Part shown: piece by piece, positions 39,615 to 45,124 of the stretch | Layout: each line of letters opens with the position of its first letter | How positions within the stretch are numbered: position 1 is the stretch's first letter | Origin: Streptomyces xanthophaeus | Lineage (GTDB): Bacteria; Actinomycetota; Actinomycetes; Streptomycetales; Streptomycetaceae | Reading direction: 5' to 3' | Length of the DNA: 45,124 nucleotides | Assembly (NCBI RefSeq): GCF_000725805.1 | Contig: NZ_JOFT01000048.1 | Coordinates: 1 to 45,124, forward strand | Notes under the pieces: model-generated | Database searches by the model: none | What the model saw: the letters and a program-made list of their open reading frames with translations, nothing else | What the model was told of the DNA's origin: nothing | Program-made: the position numbers and the translations under genes

Positions 39615-41234
39615 TCACCCCTGTGGGCGTACGAATACCTCCCGCCCGCCGACCACCGTCGCCAGGCACACCGGCAGCTCCGCACCGGGGCTCAGGTCGG
39701 GCAGTCCGGGGGTGCCGGAACGGGGGTCGGTGGACCAGCGGGCGACCCGGTCGTCGGGGGCCTGCACCACCAGTTCCGAGGTCTGCCACACGGCGTAGTC
39801 GGCCGGGGCGCCCGGCACGAGCACGCCCGCGTCGTCCCGCCCGATGGCCCGCCAGCCGCCCCGCGTGTGCGCCGTGAAGGCCGCACGGACGGAGACCCGG
39901 TGCTCGGGCGTCCGGTGGAAGGCGGCGGCGCGGACCGTGCCCCAGGGGTCCAGCGGGGTCACCGGCGCGTCCGAACCGAAGGCCAGCGGCACACCCGCCT
40001 TCAGCATGGCCGCGTACGGGTTGAGCGTGCGGGCCCGCTCGGCGCCCAGCCGGTCCGCGTACATGCCCTCCTCGCCGCCCCAGGCCGCGTCGAAGGCCGG
40101 CTGCACGGAAGCGGTCAGGCCCAGCTCCGCGAAGGCCGCGATCGTCTCCGGGGTCATCATCTCGGCGTGCTCGACCCGGTGCCGGGCCGCACGGATCCGG
40201 GCCAGGCCCACCTGCCCGGCGGCCGCCCGGACACCCGCCACCACGGCCGTCAGCGCGGCGTCCCCGATCGCGTGGAACCCGGCCTGCAGACCCGCCTCCG
40301 TACAGGCGGCCACGTGCTCGGCCACGGCCCCCGCGTCGAGGTAGCCCGTACCGGTGTGGGAGGCGTCCGCGTACGGGCTGTGCAGACAGGCGGTGTGCGA
40401 ACCCAGCGCCCCGTCCACGAACAGGTCACCGGCCGCCCCGATCGCCCCGAGCTCCTTGACCGCCGCGAGGTCCCGGTCGGCCCAGTACCCGAACACCCGC
40501 GGCCCGGGCCGCTCCCCGGCCAGGGCGAGCAGCGCCGTGAAGTCCTCGGCGGAGGAGATGTCCGGGCCGCCGCACTCGTGCACCGAGCCGATGCCCAGCG
40601 ACGCCGCCCGGTCGAGGGCGGCCCGCTGCGCCTCGGCGCGCTGGACCGGGGTGACCGCGGCCAGGGCCGCGGCGCGCACCGCGTGGTGGGCGTCGCGGGT
40701 GAGCGGCTCGTCCCCCTCGGGGGTCACCCCGGGGACGAGGTCGAGCAGGGCGGTGGTGACCACCGCCGAGTGCACGTCGATACGGCTGAGGTAGAGGGGA
40801 CGGCCCCCGGCGGCCCGGTCCAGCTCCTCGCGGCGCGGCGCCCGGCGCTCGGGCCAGCGGGCGGCGTCCCAGCCGTGCCCCAGCAGCACCCGGTCGGCCG
40901 GGCGGTCCGCCGCGTACGCCCGGACCAGGTCCAGCGCGGCCGACAGCGAACGGGCACCGGACAGGTCCAGGCCGGTCAGCGCGAGGCCGGCCGAGGTGGT
41001 GTGGACGTGGGCGTCGGTGAAGGCGGGCGTGACGAGCGCCCCGCCGAGGTCCACCACCTCGTCCACCCCCTGCGCGAAGGCGTCGGCCGCACCCTCCGAG
41101 CCGACCCAGGCGACGTGCCCGCGCTCGACCACCATGGCGGTGGCGAACGGGTCGGCGGGGCTGTGCACCTCTCCCCCGCGCAGGAGGACGGTACGGGTGG
41201 GGTCGCTGGGGGCGGGGATCGCGCGCTCGGTCAT
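39615..41234 (-). CDS. Amidohydrolase of the YtcJ type
   Basis: A 539-residue metal-dependent amidohydrolase (amidohydro_3/YtcJ-like). Metal and active-site motifs: FTDAHVHTTSAG (HxH), SIGSVHECGGPD-like segment (GIGSVHECGG), QAGFHAIGDAALTAV, HRVEHAEMM and FGSDAPVTPLDPW. There is no signal peptide. YtcJ relatives are annotated broadly (N-substituted formamide, exoenzyme-like), so the natural substrate cannot be stated. The ATG at 41234 lacks a clear SD; GAAACT stands seven bases upstream, so a leaderless start is possible. It is downstream of and co-directional with an Lrp regulator gene. Confidence 0.88.
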   Translation of the reverse strand: MTERAIPAPSDPTRTVLLRGGEVHSPADPFATAMVVERGHVAWVGSEGAADAFAQGVDEVVDLGGALVTPAFTDAHVHTTSAGLALTGLDLSGARSLSAALDLVRAYAADRPADRVLLGHGWDAARWPERRAPRREELDRAAGGRPLYLSRIDVHSAVVTTALLDLVPGVTPEGDEPLTRDAHHAVRAAALAAVTPVQRAEAQRAALDRAASLGIGSVHECGGPDISSAEDFTALLALAGERPGPRVFGYWADRDLAAVKELGAIGAAGDLFVDGALGSHTACLHSPYADASHTGTGYLDAGAVAEHVAACTEAGLQAGFHAIGDAALTAVVAGVRAAAGQVGLARIRAARHRVEHAEMMTPETIAAFAELGLTASVQPAFDAAWGGEEGMYADRLGAERARTLNPYAAMLKAGVPLAFGSDAPVTPLDPWGTVRAAAFHRTPEHRVSVRAAFTAHTRGGWRAIGRDDAGVLVPGAPADYAVWQTSELVVQAPDDRVARWSTDPRSGTPGLPDLSPGAELPVCLATVVGGREVFVRPQG

Positions 41235-41325
41235 GCGGACCAGTTTCGCCCCTCCGCGGGGTGCTCCCCGACCCGGGTACGGGCGCCGCACCCTCCCTGC
41301 CGCTCCCTGCGCGGAGCCCGGGGTA

Positions 41326-41775
41326 CTACACGCGGGGCGGGCGGGCCTCGTACGGAGTGGAGAGGACCACGGTCGTACGGGTCGACACGTGCGCCAGGGC
41401 GCGCAGGCGGCCCAGCAGGTCCTCCAGTTCGAGCGGGGTCGCCACGCGCACCTTGAGGATGTAGTTCTCGTCGCCCGCGACGCTGTGGCAGGCCTCGATC
41501 TCGGGGACGCCCGCCAGCCGGTCGGCGATGTCGTCCGGGGCGCTCGGGTCGAACGGCTTGACCGAGATGAAGGCGGTCAACGGCAGGCCGACGGCCTCCG
41601 GGTCGACCACGGCCGCGTAACCGCGGATCACCCCGCGCTGTTCCAGACGGCGTACCCGCTGGTGCACGGCCGACGTGGACAGCCCGGTCGCCTTGCCCAG
41701 GTCGGTGTAGCTCATCCGGCCGTCCCGCACGAGCAGATCCACGATCTGGCGGTCCAGCTCCTCCATTGCGCTCAT
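41326..41775 (-). CDS. Lrp/AsnC family transcriptional regulator
   Basis: A 149-residue feast/famine regulator. The N-terminal HTH is LDRQIVDLLVRDGRMSYTDL and GKATGLSTSAVHQRVRRLEQ (residues ~7-46), followed by RGVIRGYAAVVDPEAVGLPL and the RAM effector-binding domain with ACHSVAGDENYILKVRVATP. Such proteins bind amino acids and form octamers. TAGGTT lies eight bases before the ATG, a possible -10 with a very short leader. Its target is not evident; the amidohydrolase follows 91 bases downstream, and a small acidic protein is divergent. Confidence 0.93.
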   Translation of the reverse strand: MSAMEELDRQIVDLLVRDGRMSYTDLGKATGLSTSAVHQRVRRLEQRGVIRGYAAVVDPEAVGLPLTAFISVKPFDPSAPDDIADRLAGVPEIEACHSVAGDENYILKVRVATPLELEDLLGRLRALAHVSTRTTVVLSTPYEARPPRV

Positions 41776-41983
41776 AGCCGCTCAACCTAAGGCCCAAGGG
41801 CACTCCAGGCACAGCGCTGTCCACCCACTGGTGGCATCTGCGGCGGGCATGTGACCAAAGCCACAAGGCTGTACCGGCGTACGACGCCCCGTTGTGGTTA
41901 CTCGTGCCGCGCGACGGGAAGTGCTTGCTGTGGCCGTGGACGAAGAACCAGCCCGCCCGGCCCACCCAAGGGGGAGAACATCC

Positions 41984-42436
41984 ATGCTGAACACCAAGCG
42001 CGCCGGTCGCACCGAACCGGAGCCCCTGGAACTTCTCGACGCAGATGACGACGAGTACCTCGATACCCTCGAGGACGCCGAAGGCTTCGAGATCCACCAC
42101 GCGATCTGCCCCGACTGCGGCCAGGCGATCGCCCTCGTCGCGGACGAGGAGTACCTGCCGCAGCACGCGCTCTGCCTGACCCCGTGGAACCCGTTCGGGC
42201 TCACGGTGTGCGCCGGCACCGGGCGGCCCGCCGCCGACGCCCTGCCCACCGTCGGCGCCTTCCCGGCGGAGGTCGCGGCCCCCGAACTCGACGCGGTCGT
42301 CCTGCTGACCCTGCCCCAGGGCCTGGACTGGCGGACGCAGCCCTTCTCGCACGTCGGCGGCCCGGGCTCGCGTCCGGTCCGTGTCATGAGCCCCGTGCTG
42401 CCGCAGACGCGACAGCAGCACGCGCAGGCCGCCTGA
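41984..42436 (+). CDS. Acidic Streptomyces protein with a CPDCG motif, function unknown
   Basis: A 150-residue protein with a strongly acidic N-terminal half (LLDADDDEYLDTLEDAEGFE), then HHAICPDCGQAIALV, LPQHALCLTPWNPFGLTVCA and a C-terminal domain (LDAVVLLTLPQGLDWRTQPF, MSPVLPQTRQQHAQAA). The four cysteines (two in CPDC, two around LTPWNPFGL) could bind zinc. I recognise no named family. GGGGGAG precedes the ATG. It converges on the phosphotransferase gene with only eight bases between stops and is divergent from the Lrp gene. Confidence 0.85.
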   Translation: MLNTKRAGRTEPEPLELLDADDDEYLDTLEDAEGFEIHHAICPDCGQAIALVADEEYLPQHALCLTPWNPFGLTVCAGTGRPAADALPTVGAFPAEVAAPELDAVVLLTLPQGLDWRTQPFSHVGGPGSRPVRVMSPVLPQTRQQHAQAA

Positions 42437-42444
42437 CCGAGCAG

Positions 42445-43536
42445 CTACCAGTACGTGCCCTGCACCATGGCGGCCAGGCTGGCATGGTGCAGGATCAGGC
42501 TGTCCGGATCCGCCGGGACCTCCACCTCACCGAAGTACGCCTGCCGGTAGGCGATGCGCAGCATCACGATCGCGTGCCGCAGCGCCGCGTACAGGGTGTG
42601 GAACTCCATGTCGCGCGGGGTGTGTCCGGTGAGTTCGGCGTACCGCCGCTCCAGGTCCTCGCGGCGCAGGAAGTCCGGCAGGCCGGGCTGGCCGAAGCCG
42701 ACGGTGAGGTCCTGGAAGAAACGGTGGAGGTAGACGGTCCAGCCGAGGTCCACCTCGCGCGGGGCGCAGGCGGCCATCTCCCAGTCCAGGACCGCGACCG
42801 GCGTGAAACCGTCGTAGATGACGTTCCCGATGCGGGCGTCGCCCCAGTTGAGGACCGCCGGTCCCTCGTCCGCGGGCCACAGCTCCTCCAGCCGGGCGAA
42901 CGCCCGCTCGATGAGCGGGGACGGGGCCAGCCCCTCGACCACCCAGGCGTAGTAGGCCCGTTGGGCCTCCACGTGCCGGCGCAGCGCGGTGCCCTCCCCT
43001 TCGGGGAGCAGGAACTCGGCCTCCTTGGCCGGGAACTGGTCGTGCAGGCGGGCCAGCAGCGCGATGCTGGCCTCCTGGAGCGCGGCACGTTCGGCGTCCG
43101 TGGCGGAGTGCAGCCAGTTGCCCTCGTAGGTGTAGGGCATGACGTCGGGCGGTACGCGCCCCTCGGCGCGGGCCATGACGAAGAACGGCGCCCCGAGCGG
43201 CCCCGGGTCCTCCTCCAGCCACAGCACGCGCGGCACGGGCAGGTCCGTGTGCTCGGCGACCAGGCTCATCACGCGGTGCTGACGCGGCATGTCGTACGAG
43301 GGGAAGACGGTGTAGGCGGCGGGGTCGGCGGCCAGCCGCAGGGCGCAGGCGCGGACCGGGGCGTCGGGGTGCTCCAGGTCGAAGAGCAGGGTCTCGCTGG
43401 ACATGCCGTTGGATCCGGGGACGGAGACGTTGGTGACCTGCGCGCCGGGGAGTTCGCCGTCCAGCCAGGCGGCGAGCCGCCGGCCGAGCTCCTCGGGCTC
43501 CCGGGTGGAGGTGCGCGGACGGGGTGCGGTGGCCAT
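42445..43536 (-). CDS. Aminoglycoside-phosphotransferase-fold kinase (phosphotransferase family protein)
   Basis: A 363-residue APH-fold protein of the branch related to the N-terminal domain of ACAD10. NGMSSETLLFDLE is the nucleotide loop, and VLNWGDARIGNVIYDG with VAVLDWEMAACAPREVDLGW carries the catalytic Asp and the metal-binding DWE. The usual HGD is NWGD here, as is normal for this branch. Substrates in this group are small hydroxy-acids or unknown, and drug resistance should not be inferred. The ATG at 43536 has AAGGGG seven bases upstream; the open frame extends 21 codons further without an SD. It is co-directional with the gene at 43629-44762, 92 bases away. Confidence 0.86.
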   Translation of the reverse strand: MATAPRPRTSTREPEELGRRLAAWLDGELPGAQVTNVSVPGSNGMSSETLLFDLEHPDAPVRACALRLAADPAAYTVFPSYDMPRQHRVMSLVAEHTDLPVPRVLWLEEDPGPLGAPFFVMARAEGRVPPDVMPYTYEGNWLHSATDAERAALQEASIALLARLHDQFPAKEAEFLLPEGEGTALRRHVEAQRAYYAWVVEGLAPSPLIERAFARLEELWPADEGPAVLNWGDARIGNVIYDGFTPVAVLDWEMAACAPREVDLGWTVYLHRFFQDLTVGFGQPGLPDFLRREDLERRYAELTGHTPRDMEFHTLYAALRHAIVMLRIAYRQAYFGEVEVPADPDSLILHHASLAAMVQGTYW

Positions 43537-43628
43537 GGTTGAGCCCCTTCCTGCGGGTGGCGGTCGTGCCTGCGGGGTTCTGCGGGTGCTGGTGGGCACC
43601 GGCGGGCATCTGCGGGTGCCTGCTGCCC

Positions 43629-44762
43629 TTACGGGGCGACGGAGGAGTAGTCGGCGAAGCCGCTGGGGTCGTGCCGCCCGAAGCTGCCGTGCTCGAAGAT
43701 GCCGTGGCCGACCTGGCCGTCGAGGGTGAAACGGGCCGAGTGGTCGGTGACGCCGAAGGCGGCCATGGGGTGGGCCGCGGGGTCGGACAGGTCGTAGACC
43801 CGGCGGTCGGTCCAGCCGCGGCCCTGCCAGGTGCCGTGCTGCCAGTCGGCCGCGGGCGGGTAGCCGGCGCCGACGGCGAGCGGGGAGGAGTTCAGGATCT
43901 CCACGCCGAGTTCGAGGGGTTTGCGCGAGGGGTCGCTCAGGTGGACGACGGCGCTCTCGGGGTGCCTGCTGCCGGGGCGGTAGCGGATCTCGGTGTGCGG
44001 CCAGCCGAGCTGCACGTCATGGCGTCCGCCGTCCTCGGGGAAGACCTGCACGGCCTCGTTGAGGGTGCGGTGGCCGTCCGCGTCCTCCTGGGCGATGACC
44101 ATGACGAACCGGTCCTCGAAGCGGACCGGTATCCAGAGCCAGTGGAAACCCTCGGGCCGGTACTCCTCGGCGGCCCGGCCGCCGTCCTCCCCGGGGATCG
44201 GCCGCACGCCCCAACTGCGGTCCCGGGTGCCGGTCCACTCCCCCGGGGTGAGGGCGAACTCCTCGCCCTTGGCCCGGATGGTGCCGGTGACCTGGCCGGC
44301 CTGGACGAAGCGGCGGCCCTCCAGGATCAGCCGGTCACCGCGCCGCTGGACGTGGTGGGGCTCCCAGACGGCGGGGAACTCGGCGGTCCAGGTGATGTCG
44401 TACGAGAGCCCCTGCGGGTCGTCCGGATCGGCCGCACAGCGCAGGGTGAGCTGCTTGAGCGGGACGTCGACGGTGATGGACAACGGGCCCACCGAGAGGT
44501 TCATCCGGTCGTCGCCGAGGGCGTCGGAGGCCCGGACGGCGAGGAGTTCCCCGCCGATCCGGAGGGTGGCGTAGGCATCTATGACCCCGGCGTTGGGATA
44601 GACACCGAGGCCGAGGATGAGGACGGCGCGGCCGGCGTGGTCGAAGACGTGGAAGATGCAACGGTCGTAGGCGTTGCGGTCACTGCTGACCACGTGCTTC
44701 ATCGACAACGGAGCCTGGTGGATGGGGTATTCGTCGAGGGCAACGGGCCGGTCGGCGGGCAT
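43629..44762 (-). CDS. Uncharacterised beta-rich actinobacterial protein
   Basis: A 377-residue soluble protein without a recognised catalytic motif. Sequence marks: DEYPIHQAPLSMKHVVSSDR, IFHVFDHAGRAVLILGLGVY, GEWTGTRDRSWGVRPIPGED and GFHWLWIPVRFEDRFVMVIA; short alternating strands dominate, which would fit a lipocalin- or AttH/CrtC-like double beta-barrel, but this is only a guess. GGAGG is six bases from the ATG. It sits upstream of the APH-fold gene; the two may be one operon, with this gene as the first. Confidence 0.8.
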   Translation of the reverse strand: MPADRPVALDEYPIHQAPLSMKHVVSSDRNAYDRCIFHVFDHAGRAVLILGLGVYPNAGVIDAYATLRIGGELLAVRASDALGDDRMNLSVGPLSITVDVPLKQLTLRCAADPDDPQGLSYDITWTAEFPAVWEPHHVQRRGDRLILEGRRFVQAGQVTGTIRAKGEEFALTPGEWTGTRDRSWGVRPIPGEDGGRAAEEYRPEGFHWLWIPVRFEDRFVMVIAQEDADGHRTLNEAVQVFPEDGGRHDVQLGWPHTEIRYRPGSRHPESAVVHLSDPSRKPLELGVEILNSSPLAVGAGYPPAADWQHGTWQGRGWTDRRVYDLSDPAAHPMAAFGVTDHSARFTLDGQVGHGIFEHGSFGRHDPSGFADYSSVAP

Positions 44763-44810
44763 GGCGGACCTCCTGGACGGCGTGGCGGGGGCGGGCGTGG
44801 CGCGCAGATG

Positions 44811-44834
44811 TGACGGTACGTCAGAAATGCTGAC
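44811..44834. promoter_or_regulatory. Possible operator dyads upstream of the 43629-44762 gene
   Basis: TGACGGTACGTCA (44811-44823) has five-base perfect arms. It overlaps a second dyad, GTCAGAAATGCTGAC (44820-44834). They lie ~50-70 bases before the start, where a repressor would act. Confidence 0.35.
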
Positions 44835-44933
44835 CGGGACCAGACTTCTGGCACAACCTGACAGGCCGACACGAATCGCCGGAGGGGCGGGGGCTACGGG
44901 GGGCTCTTATCCCTCGACCGAATCAGGGATGTC

Positions 44934-45082
44934 TTGGGGGCTTCCCGTCAGTCCCAGGGTCCTTCCGTGCCGGGCCGGGCCCTCAAGGGCGCTCCTTCGT
45001 CGCGTCGCTTCGCGATGGCCTTCGACCACCCTTGACCGCCCGTCCCGACACGGAAAGACAAGGACTGTCGGGAAGCCCCCAA
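44934..45082. repeat. ~150-base imperfect inverted repeat
   Basis: TTGGGGGCTTCCCGTCAGTC (from 44934) matches the reverse complement of the sequence ending at 45082 with a single mismatch over 21 bases. Pairing resumes inside: CCTTCCGTG (44961-44969) with CACGGAAAG (45049-45057), CGGGCCCTCAAGGGCG (near 44977) with CACCCTTGACCGCCCG (45028-45043), and a terminal TCGCG/CGCGA. The element could fold into one long hairpin or be a small mobile or recombination element. No ORF is inside. Confidence 0.7.
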
Positions 45083-45106
45083 AGGAACGGTCTCCTAGGG
45101 ACAGAC

Positions 45107-45124
45107 ATGAGGGACGGGGGCATC
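45107..45124 (+). CDS. Possible start of a gene running off the right edge
   Basis: ATG at 45107 follows TAGGG with a six-base gap; only MRDGGI is visible. Nothing more can be said. Confidence 0.25.

Noticed and set aside
41235..41325. Hairpin terminator between Lrp and amidohydrolase genes
   Set aside because: The apparent CCCGGGTAC / CCCGGGGTAC pair is a direct, not an inverted, repeat.
42445..43536. Aminoglycoside resistance gene
   Set aside because: The APH fold is of the ACAD10-like NWGD branch, not a drug-modifying subgroup that I can recognise.

Overview
The window is a piece of a Streptomyces chromosome. It has very high G+C with a strong third-position G/C bias, Shine-Dalgarno sequences of the GGAGG type, GTG and TTG starts, and gene sets characteristic of the genus: crr-ptsI under DasR boxes, a cvnABCD conservon, rbpA behind a sigma-R promoter, and a polyprenol-phosphate mannose synthase. 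No integrase, insertion sequence, tRNA or CRISPR array was seen.

Left to right: the first ~125 bases, read on the minus strand, look like the 5' leader of an rRNA operon that runs out of the window to the left. Then come crr and ptsI (general PTS components, two dre boxes upstream), an uncharacterised protein, acetoacetyl-CoA synthetase, a GH31 glucosidase, 640 bases of degenerate GC-rich repeats, a tightly packed divergent NUDIX / D-Ala-D-Ala dipeptidase pair, an Mpo1-like protein, and a coupled DUF35-thiolase pair. At 12.5-17.0 kb lies a complete conservon (sensor-kinase-like CvnA, roadblock CvnB, DUF742 CvnC, GTPase CvnD).

The most unusual part is 17.9-25.9 kb, a minus-strand operon encoding a condensin-like machine of the MksBEF/Wadjet JetABC type: a kleisin-like protein, a KITE-like protein and a 1587-residue SMC/MukB-like ATPase. 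Its Walker B is followed by Asn instead of Glu, and no JetD-type nuclease gene is visible. Between the kleisin and KITE genes sits a 246-codon ORF made mainly of 18 decapeptide repeats. It has its own GGAGG and is joined to its neighbours by 4-base start/stop overlaps at both ends. Divergent from this operon is pxpABC (5-oxoprolinase), and both directions may begin with leaderless mRNAs.

At 28-33 kb there is a truncated ECF sigma gene, a HEAT-repeat protein preceded by a 20-codon CC-containing peptide ORF, an ankyrin-repeat protein, and a small membrane protein next to an FtsK-like protein that lacks the canonical Walker A Lys and Walker B Glu. From 33 to 45 kb the genes look like ordinary core Streptomyces: a MocR regulator, a glycerophosphodiesterase, a UMF1-type transporter, rbpA, fxsA, the mannosyltransferase, an amidohydrolase, an Lrp regulator, an acidic small protein, an APH-fold kinase and an uncharacterised protein. 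The right edge carries a ~150-base imperfect inverted repeat and perhaps the first codons of another gene.
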